NCBI RefSeq assembly: GCF_002814235.1
Contig: NZ_PHSU01000003.1
Location: forward strand, 310,001-374,000
Source: Pseudomonas sp. QS1027
GTDB lineage: Bacteria > Pseudomonadota > Gammaproteobacteria > Pseudomonadales > Pseudomonadaceae
Reading direction: 5' to 3'
Length of the DNA: 64,000 nt
Shown here: piece after piece, positions 8,414 through 16,126 of the stretch
Position numbering within the stretch: the first letter of the stretch is position 1
Layout: every line of letters starts with the position of its first letter
Translations under genes and position numbers: made by a program
Notes under the pieces: generated by a model
The model's database searches: none
Told to the model about the DNA's origin: nothing
What the model saw: only the letters and a program-made list of their open reading frames with translations

Positions 8414-8788
8414 TCATCCCACCGCTTTCATTGGCCTGATCAAGCTCTCAACCGGAATTCCAAACATCTCATGCAGTTTCCAGATCATCGGTAGAGTCAG
8501 AGCCCGCTTACCATTGAGCACCTCATAAATCCGATTCTGCCGACCAAGGGCTGGCACCAAGTCAGCAACTGACAGCCCGGACTGCTCCATCCTGAACCGT
8601 ATGGCATCCACCGGGTTGGGCAGGTCGACCGGGAAGTGCTTGGCTTCGTAGACTTCGATCAGGGTGATCATCACCTCAAGGTAGTCGCCTTCCGGAGTGC
8701 CGGGTTCCGGTTCGTTGTCGAACAGCGGGGAAACAGACTTGAGCGCCTCCTGGTAGTCCTGCTCGGTGTGGATTGGGCGAATGTTCAT
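8414..8788 (-). CDS. higA: Orphan HigA-type antitoxin (COG5499, XRE HTH)
   Basis: A 124-residue protein of the HigA/YgjM antitoxin group. The N-terminal half (about 1-60) is the acidic toxin-binding part (TEQDYQEALKSVSPL, then TPEGDYLEVM). The C-terminal half is an XRE-type helix-turn-helix (about 65-115: IRFRMEQSGLSVADLVPALG, then VLNGKRALTLPMIWKL). In this family the toxin gene normally lies directly upstream on the same strand. Here only 185 bases separate the start from the divergent LysR gene, too few for a HigB of about 95 residues, and a decayed remnant is visible. The protein may be maintained as a regulator or as an anti-toxin. Confidence 0.85.
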   Translation of the reverse strand: MNIRPIHTEQDYQEALKSVSPLFDNEPEPGTPEGDYLEVMITLIEVYEAKHFPVDLPNPVDAIRFRMEQSGLSVADLVPALGRQNRIYEVLNGKRALTLPMIWKLHEMFGIPVESLIRPMKAVG

Positions 8789-8870
8789 GGGTTACTCCAT
8801 TTCAACGCTGCCGCCATTTGTTTATGCGTGCCGACGAACTATAAAAATGCGGCCGGGGTTGCGTCAAAGC
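8785..8870 (-). pseudogene. Decayed 3' end of a HigB-type toxin gene
   Basis: Immediately upstream of higA, the minus strand encodes FVGTHKQ from 8838 in one frame. Family HigB toxins (COG4680) end with a very similar segment (RFVGTHKQYDAI, from memory). Just before it, in another frame, is NPGRIFI, matching the strand that should precede it. An in-frame TAG directly before FVGTHK and the change of frame indicate deletion or frameshift. The frame carrying FVGTHK ends in a TGA that overlaps the higA ATG as ATGA, and another frame ends in TAA six bases before it. No start or N-terminal part is present. Confidence 0.5.
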
Positions 8871-8973
8871 ACCATTGATTCAATATTTGTCCGCGCAACC
8901 GTCCCTTCGTCGTCTAGACACGTCCCTTGTTGCGTTCCTACACTGAGGCGCAATCGAGGACCAGGGGTCACAG

Positions 8974-9894
8974 ATGAACCGCAACGAACTGCGTAAAGCC
9001 GACATCAACCTGATGGTGGTGTTCGAAACACTGATGCTTGAACGCAATGTGACGCGGGTCGCGGAGAAGCTGTTTCTCGGCCAGCCGACCATCAGTTCGG
9101 CGCTCAATCGCCTGCGGGTGATGTTCAACGATCCGCTGTTTATCCGTGTCGGCCACCGCATGGAGCCCACCGCGCGGGCCGAGGAGATCATCCAGCATCT
9201 GTCGCCGGCGCTGGATTCGTTGTCGAATGCCTTGAGCCTGACCCACGACTTCGATCCGGCCAGCAGTACCATGACCTTTCGCATCGGCCTGTCGGACGAT
9301 GTCGAGTTCGGCTTGCTGCCGACGCTGCTGCGGGCCTTGCGCCAGGAAGCGCCGAATGTGGTGATCGTGGTCCAGCATGTCGACTACTGGCGTATTCCCG
9401 ATCTGCTGGCCTCCGGTGATATTACCGTGGGCATCAGCCAGACCCGCGGCCTGCCGGCCAATGCCAAGCGCAAGCTTCTACGCCATATCCAGCCAATGAT
9501 CCTGCGCGCCGACGCATCAAAGACGCCCTTGACCCTCGACGAGTACTGCGCGCGGCCCCATGTGCTGGTCTCTCACACCGCCAATATCAGCAGCCTGGCT
9601 GACGAGTGGCTGGCGGAAATCGGCCGCAAGCGTCATGTGGTGCTCTCGGTACCGCAATACAGCGCCTTGCCGGCCTTGCTCGCGGGCACCGATCTGGTCG
9701 CCAGCCTGCCGGATTACACGGCCAAGGCCATGGCCGCGTCGGGGTTGTTGTTTGACGAACCGTTGCCGTTCAAGGTGCCGAACCTGGACCTGTCGATGGT
9801 CTGGCTCGGGATTGTCGATACCGATCCGGCCGAGCGTTGGCTGCGTTCACGGCTTGAGCATTTCATGAGTGATCGCCAGCCCCTGGAGCCTTGA
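8974..9894 (+). CDS. LysR-family transcriptional regulator
   Basis: A 306-residue LysR protein. The winged HTH is at about residues 8-70 (INLMVVFETLMLERNVTRVAEKLFLGQPTISSALNRLR shows the pattern; key residues are the AxxLxxxQPTISxALxRLR core). The effector domain is about 95-300 and contains GLSDDVEFGLLP and SVPQYSALPALLAGTDLVASLP. The N-terminus (NELRKADINLM) resembles the NodD/LeuO-type subgroup rather than the CysB-like one. Its target is unknown: the flanking genes are antitoxin genes, so no obvious metabolic partner is beside it. Confidence 0.9.
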   Translation: MNRNELRKADINLMVVFETLMLERNVTRVAEKLFLGQPTISSALNRLRVMFNDPLFIRVGHRMEPTARAEEIIQHLSPALDSLSNALSLTHDFDPASSTMTFRIGLSDDVEFGLLPTLLRALRQEAPNVVIVVQHVDYWRIPDLLASGDITVGISQTRGLPANAKRKLLRHIQPMILRADASKTPLTLDEYCARPHVLVSHTANISSLADEWLAEIGRKRHVVLSVPQYSALPALLAGTDLVASLPDYTAKAMAASGLLFDEPLPFKVPNLDLSMVWLGIVDTDPAERWLRSRLEHFMSDRQPLEP

Positions 9895-9922
9895 AGGTGC
9901 CGGACGCCCTGGTAGGGTTGGC

Positions 9923-10204
9923 TCAGGTGGGTTGCACCACCAGTTCCACGCCCAGGGCGTCAACCAGCTTCAGCAGGGTGTCGTAGCGGGGTTTGGCTCC
10001 AGGTGCCAGGGCCTTGTAGAGACTCTCGCGGCCCATGCCGGAGTCGCGGGCAACCCGTGTCATGCCGCGAGCCTTGGCGACGGCGGCCAGTGCCGCGAGA
10101 AATACGTCGGGATTCTTGTCTTTCAGGGCCACGTTGAGCAGCTCGGCAATGGTCGCCTCGTCGCTCAGATAGTCACTGGCCTCAAAGGGTTTCAGCGTGG
10201 TCAT
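9923..10204 (-). CDS. Antitoxin of a RelE/ParE-type pair (COG3636, HTH)
   Basis: A 93-residue addiction-module antidote. It opens with the typical FEASDYLSDEATIAELLNVAL segment, followed by a helix-turn-helix of the HigA-like COG3636 group (AAVAKARGMTRVARDSGMGRESLYKAL, with the last third LLKLVDALGVEL). It begins inside the toxin gene's stop (4-base ATGA overlap, 10201-10204), so the two are translationally coupled with the toxin first. It probably autoregulates the pair by binding upstream of the toxin gene. Confidence 0.88.
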   Translation of the reverse strand: MTTLKPFEASDYLSDEATIAELLNVALKDKNPDVFLAALAAVAKARGMTRVARDSGMGRESLYKALAPGAKPRYDTLLKLVDALGVELVVQPT

Positions 10205-10545
10205 GTTCGATCACCTCGTTCGATCTCGCTCAGGATCAGCCTGGCGTGTTGGATGTCGCGTTTTTGCGATGACTTGTCGCCGGCACACAACAGCAAAATC
10301 AGAATCTCACCCCGGCGAGAGAAATAAACGCGATAGCCAGGACCTGTATGAATACGCCTTTCACTGACCCCGTCGGAGACCCTCCTCGTATCGCTCAGCG
10401 CGCCAAATTGCGCCGAGATCAGGCGAGAGAGGATGCGTGCCTTGGCGATAGGGTCTTTCAGTCGCCGCAGCCAATCGTCAAACGCCTCGGTGGTGACCAG
10501 GGTGTGTGTTGGTTTCGAGTGTAGTAGTTCGGATACGATTTTCAA
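10201..10545 (-). CDS. RelE/ParE-family toxin (COG3657)
   Basis: A toxin of the COG3657 type II group. Conserved segments are TEAFDDWLRRLKD, AKARILSRL, GVSERRIHTGPGYRVYF and LLLCAGDKSSQKRDI. The 114-residue reading starts with TTG at 10545. No ATG or GTG lies near the expected N-terminus. Family members start about 15 residues later, at an MxTxxFxxWLxxL segment, and a CTG at 10500 fits that position, so the start is uncertain. Such proteins act either as ribosome-dependent mRNA interferases or on gyrase; the sequence alone does not decide. The partner antitoxin follows with a 4-base overlap. Confidence 0.85.
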   Translation of the reverse strand: MKIVSELLHSKPTHTLVTTEAFDDWLRRLKDPIAKARILSRLISAQFGALSDTRRVSDGVSERRIHTGPGYRVYFSRRGEILILLLCAGDKSSQKRDIQHARLILSEIERGDRT

Positions 10546-10692
10546 AGTGTCTACGCCATTTTTTTACCTTGACCCTTCTGTATTTGGTCCAGGAGCAGCC
10601 GGCGCGCCAATGCGCTATCGTTTCATGATCTTTCCCGAAGGCCGCGTGCTATATCTGTGTGCCTTCCTATTCCGCTGTTCTGGAGCCTGTCG

Positions 10693-11052
10693 ATGCCTCA
10701 CGTTTTCCTGGAATACACCCCCAACCTGACTGAGTTCGACGCCGACAAGGCGTTGCTGCGTATCAACCATGCGCTGGTGGCCTCCGGGCAGTTCGGCGCC
10801 GAGTTCGATATCAAGAGTCGGGCCACGGAACTGGGGGCGTTTCGCGTGGGGACGGGGCTGGGCGAGCGCGGCTTCGTGCATGTGAAGCTGGCGCTGTTGA
10901 GCGGACGCTCGGCACAGATCAAGAAACAACTTTCCGAGAGTCTGCTGGCGGGATTGAAGGATCTCGGCGATTGGCCGGAAGGGATTGAAGTACAGCTTTC
11001 GGTGGAAGTGGTGGACCTGGATCGTGAGTCCTACGCCAAGGTTACGCTCTGA
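10693..11052 (+). CDS. 5-carboxymethyl-2-hydroxymuconate isomerase family (tautomerase superfamily)
   Basis: A 119-residue protein of the CHMI family. The ATG at 10693 places proline at position 2, which after removal of methionine becomes the N-terminal catalytic proline of the tautomerase superfamily (MPHVFLEYTPN). GHVxxL-type strands and the C-terminal SVEVVDLDRESYAK are typical. CHMI proper acts in homoprotocatechuate (4-hydroxyphenylacetate) degradation, but no other gene of that pathway is nearby, so the physiological substrate is uncertain. Pro2 makes the start choice secure; in-frame upstream codons would bury it. Confidence 0.85.
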   Translation: MPHVFLEYTPNLTEFDADKALLRINHALVASGQFGAEFDIKSRATELGAFRVGTGLGERGFVHVKLALLSGRSAQIKKQLSESLLAGLKDLGDWPEGIEVQLSVEVVDLDRESYAKVTL

Positions 11053-11091
11053 TCCGGCGACAAACCCATTTCTGACAACACCGCAAACCCC

Positions 11092-11176
11092 GGAGGAGCC
11101 GGCTTGCTGGCGATGGCGTCCGTAAGGACGCTGCAAGGCTCAAGGGCCTCATCGCCAGTAAGCCGGCTCCTACAGG
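11092..11176. repeat. REP inverted pair, type GGAGCCGGCTTGCTGGCGATGG
   Basis: Two copies of a Pseudomonas REP unit face each other: one arm at about 11092-11115 and its inverse at about 11150-11176 (CATCGCCAGTAAGCCGGCTC). The left copy has an imperfect end. The same unit type recurs at 44741-44818. It lies between the ends of convergent genes (CHMI and cynS). Confidence 0.85.
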
Positions 11177-11218
11177 TGCGGTGTTTCAGCGGGAAAGATC
11201 GTCAAACTCAGTGCTTGA

Positions 11219-11689
11219 TCAGAACGGCTTGGTCGGCAGGTATTTGCCATCCAGGGTGATGACCGCGCGCGAACCGCCTTCCGGGTCCTCGACCTTCTTG
11301 ATGTCCAGCTTGAAGTTGATGGCACTGATGATGCCGTCGCCGAACTGTTCGTGGACCAGGGCCTTCAAGGTGGTGCCGTAGACCTGGATCATTTCGTAGA
11401 AACGATAGATCGTCGGGTCGGTCGGGACACCATTGCCAATGCTGCCGCGCAACGGCACGCTTTGCAGCAGGCGACTGGCGTCCTCGTCCAGGCCGAGTTT
11501 TTCACAGACCACGTTGGCGGCGCTGGCCGGCAGCGGGTGCTGGCCGAGCAGGGCGGCGGTGACGAAGGCCAGGCTCAGGCCGGTGCCGTCGGTCAGGTCC
11601 TGCCAGGACAGGTTCAGGCGCTGCTTGGCGTCGATGATGGTGTCGGCCAGGGCCAGGCGTGGAGCTTGTGCGAATTGGGACTGCAACAT
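11219..11689 (-). CDS. cynS: Cyanate hydratase (cyanase)
   Basis: CynS converts cyanate and bicarbonate to carbamate and CO2, the former decaying to ammonia. The ATG at 11689 gives 156 residues, exactly the E. coli length, and puts the catalytic triad at R96, E99 (YRFYEM segment) and S122 ([10 protein letters not shown]), the E. coli positions. The N-terminal domain is a degenerate helix bundle related to POU/lambda HTH folds. It lies 34 bases after cynT on the same strand; both read away from cynR. Confidence 0.97.
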   Translation of the reverse strand: MLQSQFAQAPRLALADTIIDAKQRLNLSWQDLTDGTGLSLAFVTAALLGQHPLPASAANVVCEKLGLDEDASRLLQSVPLRGSIGNGVPTDPTIYRFYEMIQVYGTTLKALVHEQFGDGIISAINFKLDIKKVEDPEGGSRAVITLDGKYLPTKPF

Positions 11690-11723
11690 GGTGATTTCCT
11701 CGTTTTCGTCAGTAGGATTCAGA

Positions 11724-12383
11724 TCAGGCAACTTGTGGCGGTTGTGTCGACAGCGCGCAGGCCTGCGGCTGTTCGGCAAGTGAGACAAAACGGCCGGTGC
11801 TGCCGTCGAGGGCGACGATGGAGCCGCTCTCGATGTCGTACACCCAGCCATGCAGGTTCAGCCGACCTTGTTCCAGCGCCAGGGCGACCGACGGGTGAGT
11901 CTTCAGGTTGGCCAACTGGGCGATCACGTTTTCCCGAACCAGGGCATCCAGCCGCGCCTCGGCCGAGGCATGGTGGCGGGCGGCGTTGATGACCTTGGCC
12001 GACTCGGCATGACGCAGCCAGTTGGCCACCGCCGGCAGGTGGTCGAGGCATTTGCAGGTCGAGATCGCCGTCATCGCACCGCAGTCGGAATGGCCGCAGA
12101 TCACGATGTCGCGCACCCCCAGTACCGCCACCGCATACTCCACCGTGGCCGAGACGCCGCCCGGCTCCGGGCCGTAGGACGGCACGATATTGCCGGCATT
12201 GCGAATCACGAACAGGTCGCCGGGCTCCTGCTGGGTCAGCAGTTCCGGTACCACCCGGCTGTCCGAGCAGGTGACGAACAGGGTAGCGGGGTTCTGGGTG
12301 GTTGCCAGTTGCTTGAACAGGGCGCTGCGGGTTGGAAAGGCTTCGCGCTGGAACTTCAGGAATCCGTCGATGATGGCTTGCAT
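11724..12383 (-). CDS. cynT: Beta-class carbonic anhydrase CynT
   Basis: CynT rehydrates the CO2 released by cyanase so that bicarbonate, the co-substrate, is not lost. The ATG at 12383 is preceded by AAGGAGA and gives 219 residues, as in E. coli. Zinc ligands are C39, H98 and C101 (CSDSR at 39-43 and CGHSDCGA), with the Asp41-Arg43 dyad also present. First gene of cynT-cynS. No cynX transporter gene is present in the cluster. Confidence 0.97.
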   Translation of the reverse strand: MQAIIDGFLKFQREAFPTRSALFKQLATTQNPATLFVTCSDSRVVPELLTQQEPGDLFVIRNAGNIVPSYGPEPGGVSATVEYAVAVLGVRDIVICGHSDCGAMTAISTCKCLDHLPAVANWLRHAESAKVINAARHHASAEARLDALVRENVIAQLANLKTHPSVALALEQGRLNLHGWVYDIESGSIVALDGSTGRFVSLAEQPQACALSTQPPQVA

Positions 12384-12451
12384 GATGTGTCTCCTTGCGT
12401 GTGGCTGATGGGGCAAGGATGGAAGTTTTCAGGCATAGCGTCCAAGACCGG

Positions 12452-12471
12452 CTTATTATGAAAGCTATAAG
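12452..12471. promoter_or_regulatory. Candidate CynR operator in the cynT-cynR divergent region
   Basis: CTTATTATGAAAGCTATAAG forms a LysR-type inverted repeat (CTTAT...ATAAG) with a T-N11-A core. It sits in the 111-base divergent gap, and a further CTATAG lies at 12477-12482. This fits the usual LysR arrangement of one site controlling cynTS and cynR itself. Confidence 0.5.
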
Positions 12472-12494
12472 TCCTGCCTATAGTTGAGCGCCCG

Positions 12495-13373
12495 ATGCTG
12501 CTGCGTCATATCCGTTACCTGCTGGCCGTTGCCGAACATCGCAATTTCACCCGGGCCGCCGAGGCCCTGCATGTCTCCCAGCCGACGTTGTCCCAGCAGA
12601 TCCGGCAGCTCGAGGACAGTCTCGGGGCGGCGCTGTTCGACCGCTCGGGACGGAGCATCCGTCTGACCGATGCCGGCGAGGCTTATGTGCGTTTTGCCCG
12701 GTTGGCCCTGCAGGACCTGGAGGCGGGCAAGCGGGCGATGCACGATGTGCGGGATTTGAGTCGCGGCAGCCTGCGCCTGGCCATGACGCCGACCTTCACG
12801 GCGTACCTTATTGCGCCGCTGTTGCATCGCTTCCACAGCCTCTATCCGGGCATCACCCTGAGCGTCGAGGAAATGACCCAGGATCGCCTGGAGGCTGCAT
12901 TGGCCGAGGATCGGCTGGATATCGGCATTGCCTTTACCGGGATGCACCTGGCGGATATCCAGAGTGAGGCGCTGTTCAGCGAAACCTTGAGCCTGATGGT
13001 CGGCGCGACCCATCCGCAGGCGGTTGGCCAGGTCCTGACTGCCGATGATCTGGAGCAGCAATCACTGGTCCTGCTCAGCCAGGATTTCGCCACGCGCCAG
13101 CACATCGATCTCTACTGTCGCCAGCATGGCATCGTGCCGCGCATCGCCATCGAGGCCAATTCCATCAGTGCGATTGTCGAACTGGTCCGTCGCGGTCAGT
13201 TGGCGACGATCCTGCCCGCGGCCATTGCCCTCGAACAGCCGGGGTTGCAGGCGCTGGCATTGACGCCGGAGTTGCCGCAGCGCAAGGTGGCCCTGCTCAG
13301 TCGCCGGGGGGCCTGGCGCAGTGCCGCCTGCCAGGCGTTTGCAACGCTGGCGGGGCAGTGGCGCAATGTTTAG
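12495..13373 (+). CDS. cynR: LysR-family activator of the cyanate operon CynR
   Basis: A 292-residue LysR regulator with the HTH at about 1-62 (MLLRHIRYLLAVAEHRNFTRAAEALHVSQPTLSQQIRQLE pattern) and a substrate-binding effector domain at about 90-290. In E. coli CynR activates cynTSX with cyanate as inducer and represses itself. The divergent position next to cynT and the LysR box between them support the assignment here. The substrate-binding domain shows no truncation. Confidence 0.92.
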   Translation: MLLRHIRYLLAVAEHRNFTRAAEALHVSQPTLSQQIRQLEDSLGAALFDRSGRSIRLTDAGEAYVRFARLALQDLEAGKRAMHDVRDLSRGSLRLAMTPTFTAYLIAPLLHRFHSLYPGITLSVEEMTQDRLEAALAEDRLDIGIAFTGMHLADIQSEALFSETLSLMVGATHPQAVGQVLTADDLEQQSLVLLSQDFATRQHIDLYCRQHGIVPRIAIEANSISAIVELVRRGQLATILPAAIALEQPGLQALALTPELPQRKVALLSRRGAWRSAACQAFATLAGQWRNV

Positions 13374-13745
13374 TCATTGCGCATGCAAGCTTCTTCAAAA
13401 CTGAATTTAATCACCTGGATGCTCGTGTGAGGCTGGCGTTCTCAGGTTTATCGCGGCAGGCATATGGACGATTGGCTCGGCGGGATCCGCTACGCGGCAG
13501 GGACGGGCGCCTCGACGCCTGGTGTCCGCTCGCGTTGTTGTCCGCTGTCGCGTGTCGCTCCCAGCCTGGTTGCCTTGCCTTCCGAGCTGGCCTTCTGGGC
13601 GTTATGGCATTGCCGTCATGCGCGCCCGCCGGATGTCCGTTTTCCCCGTTGAGTTTTTTCATTGATCGCCATCGGCCTGCCCTGGCCGTTGCGATCGACC
13701 CGGTGGGCGCGTGCGCGCCTGCCCGACGCGGAAGACGAGAATCCC
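13374..13745. other. 372-base gap before the glutamine-synthetase-like gene; nothing recognised
   Basis: I see no convincing gene, terminator or riboswitch here. Short open frames exist on both strands but show no recognisable protein and no ribosome site. The stretch just after cynR is A+T-richer (TTCAAAACTGAATTTAATC around 13391), which would suit a promoter, but I find no clean -10/-35 pair. Confidence 0.4.
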
Positions 13746-15128
13746 ATGAGTGTTGCCTGCCCAGTCTTTGCCTGTACCGAAGAAGCCCTGAGTTTTCTTG
13801 AGCTCAACCCCGATATCGAGATGTTCGAGCTGTTCATCCTCGACAACAACGGCGTCCCCCGCGGCAAGTTGCTGCACCGTGACGAACTGCTGGCGGTCTA
13901 TGCCAGCGGCCGCCCGCTGCCCAGCACCATTCTCGGCCTGACCATCAACGGCGACGATGTGGAAAACTCCGGTCTGGTCTGGGACGTGGGGGATATCGAT
14001 TGCCGTGCCTATCCCCTGAGCGGCAGCTTGCAGCGCATGCCCTGGCGGCTGATTCCGACCGCGGCGGTGCAGGTCAGCATGCACCCCAGCGAGGGGTTGC
14101 CGGCGACGGTGGCCGATCCGCGGCATCTACTGGTCAAGGTGATCGATGGGCTCAAGGCCGACGGTTACTACCCGGTGATGGCGGCGGAGCTGGAGTTCTA
14201 TCTGCTCGACCAGAAGCGTGACAGTCACGGTCGGCCGCAACCGGCCCGCGACGCCGACGGTGGACGTCCGAGCACGACCCAGGTCTACGGCCTGCGGGAG
14301 CTGGAGCAGATCGAGCCGTTCCTCGCCGACCTCTACAGTGCCTGCAAACTCCAGGGTATTCCGGCACGCACGGCGATCTCCGAGTACGCCCCGGGCCAGG
14401 TCGAAATTACCCTTGAGCACCGCGCCGATGCCTTGCAGGCGATGGACGAAGCGGTGCGTTACAAACGCCTGGTCAAGGGCGTGGCACACAAGCACGGGAT
14501 GGTCGCCTGCTTCATGGCCAAGCCGTTCGACGACCTGGCCGGCACCGGCATGCACATGCACGTCAGCCTGGCGGACGCGGCGGGCAACAACCTGTTCGCC
14601 AGTGAGGCCGGTGACGGCACGCCGCTGCTCAAACAGGCGGTGGGCGGCATGCTCGCGACCTTGCTCGATGCCTTGCTGATGTTCTGCCCGAATGCCAACT
14701 CCTATCGGCGTTTCCAGAGCAACAGCTATGCGCCGCTGGCGGCGACCTGGGGTGTCGACAACCGCACCGTGAGTCTGCGGGTACCGGGCGGACCGGCCTT
14801 TTCACGGCATATCGAGCACCGGATCTGCGGTGCCGATGCCAACCCCTATCTGGCGGCGGCGGCCATTCTCGCGGGGATTCATCGCGGGATTCGCGAGCGC
14901 CTTGATCCCGGTGCGCCGGTCGAAGGCAATGGCTACGCCCAGGCCGGCAAGCGTCTGCCCACCGACTGGCTGACCACCTTGCGTGCCCTGGAAGAATCCG
15001 CCTGGGCGCGGGAGGCGTTTGGCCGCGAGTTCCTCGGGGTCTACCTGGCGGTCAAACGTGCCGAATACCGGCAGTTCATGGGCGAGGTCGGCGAGCAGGA
15101 CTGGCGCTGGTATTTGCAGCAGGCGTGA
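13746..15128 (+). CDS. Glutamine synthetase-like ligase (gamma-glutamylpolyamine synthetase / PuuA-PauA type)
   Basis: A 460-residue member of the glutamine synthetase superfamily. The beta-grasp N-terminal domain (FILDNNGVPRGK) is followed by the catalytic domain with AAELEFYLLDQ, SEYAPGQVEITLEH, GTGMHMHVSL, FCPNANSYRRF and the C-terminal HRICGADANPYLA. It lacks the adenylylation-loop tyrosine region of GlnA, and its length and motifs fit the PuuA group, which joins glutamate to putrescine or related amines during catabolism. Pseudomonads have several PauA paralogues with different polyamine preference; which one this is cannot be told here. The ATG at 13746 is supported by family length. 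No polyamine catabolic gene is adjacent. Confidence 0.88.
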   Translation: MSVACPVFACTEEALSFLELNPDIEMFELFILDNNGVPRGKLLHRDELLAVYASGRPLPSTILGLTINGDDVENSGLVWDVGDIDCRAYPLSGSLQRMPWRLIPTAAVQVSMHPSEGLPATVADPRHLLVKVIDGLKADGYYPVMAAELEFYLLDQKRDSHGRPQPARDADGGRPSTTQVYGLRELEQIEPFLADLYSACKLQGIPARTAISEYAPGQVEITLEHRADALQAMDEAVRYKRLVKGVAHKHGMVACFMAKPFDDLAGTGMHMHVSLADAAGNNLFASEAGDGTPLLKQAVGGMLATLLDALLMFCPNANSYRRFQSNSYAPLAATWGVDNRTVSLRVPGGPAFSRHIEHRICGADANPYLAAAAILAGIHRGIRERLDPGAPVEGNGYAQAGKRLPTDWLTTLRALEESAWAREAFGREFLGVYLAVKRAEYRQFMGEVGEQDWRWYLQQA

Positions 15129-15307
15129 ATGACGGTCCGGTAATCGCTTGAACAATAACGGCGGGAATTTTTCACGAAATATTGATGCGTGCCTGACTAA
15201 GGTTTGAGACGTTGCCGATTGGGTGTTTCTGGCTCCCGGCAACCCCTCAAATTCATTCCGAGTGTTCGATCAGCCCGGTACAGGTTCCCTCCGAGAGTTC
15301 GCGAGTC

Positions 15308-15985
15308 ATGTCAGCGCAACCGCCTTCAACCGTTGAACTTGAGTTTGCCCGCCGGCACGCGCGCGAGCATGCCCGGGCTTGCCTGGCGCAGTCTCCCGAT
15401 AGCCTGGCCCGGCGCCTGGCGCTGGCCCGTGAAAAGCAGTGGGTACGCCAGGCACTGAAGCTGGCCGGTGAACCGGGCCTGGTCCTCGACCTGCCCTGCG
15501 GTGCCGGGCGTTTCTGGCCGGTACTGGCCGAACGCGGCAACCGGGTGATCCTCGCGGCCGACCCTTCGCAAGAGATGCTGGACCACTGCGTGGGCCATCA
15601 TGGCGACGATGTGCTGATGCGTGTCAGGACCTTTCAGAGCTCGGTGTTTGCCATCGGCTTGCCGGAGAATGCGGTGGACTGCATTTTTTGCATGCAGTTG
15701 TTCCAGCATGTCAGCGACAGCCAGCACCGGATGGCGATGCTGCGCGAGTTCCACCGGGTCAGCCGCGATACCGTGATCCTCTCGTTGTGCATCGACGGCA
15801 AGGTCATGGCCTGGCGTCATCGGCGCCTGGCCCGGACCACCGGTCAGGAAGCGCAGCGCATCCTGTTCGACAAGGCACAGCTCGAAGGGGAGTTCCGCGA
15901 GGCCGGTTTCGAGATTGTCGGTCACCGCGATTTCCTGCCTGGCTACGCTCTGCGCCGTCTCTATGTATTACGCAAGAACAGCTGA
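15308..15985 (+). CDS. Class I SAM-dependent methyltransferase
   Basis: A 225-residue Rossmann-fold methyltransferase. The SAM-binding motif I is LVLDLPCGAGRFWPVL (about residues 58-73), with acidic motif II AADPSQEML and a motif IV-like VDCIFCMQLFQHV. The ATG at 15308 was preferred over 15212 because the upstream part reads as non-coding. It follows the GS-like gene on the same strand after about 180 bases. The substrate is unknown. Confidence 0.82.
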   Translation: MSAQPPSTVELEFARRHAREHARACLAQSPDSLARRLALAREKQWVRQALKLAGEPGLVLDLPCGAGRFWPVLAERGNRVILAADPSQEMLDHCVGHHGDDVLMRVRTFQSSVFAIGLPENAVDCIFCMQLFQHVSDSQHRMAMLREFHRVSRDTVILSLCIDGKVMAWRHRRLARTTGQEAQRILFDKAQLEGEFREAGFEIVGHRDFLPGYALRRLYVLRKNS

Positions 15986-16093
15986 CCTTGATGCGAACCC
16001 GACAAATCGCCGAGTGGGACTATTCTTGAGTCTCAGTAGGCTCTTTCGCTTCCGCACTTGCAGAGTGAGTGCTCGCAAACCCCGGTGGCGAGA

Positions 16094-16099
16094 TATACT
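16094..16099 (+). promoter_or_regulatory. Candidate -10 of rnd
   Basis: TATACT at 16094-16099 is 28 bases before the rnd start codon and in the right place for a promoter. I see no good -35. Confidence 0.35.
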
Positions 16100-16126
16100 G
16101 CGTGCCATTCTTCAAGGGAGAGCCGT

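Noticed and set aside
13411..13867. Open frames on both strands in and after the gap before the GS-like gene
   Set aside because: They overlap the GS-like gene or lack ribosome sites and show no known protein pattern.
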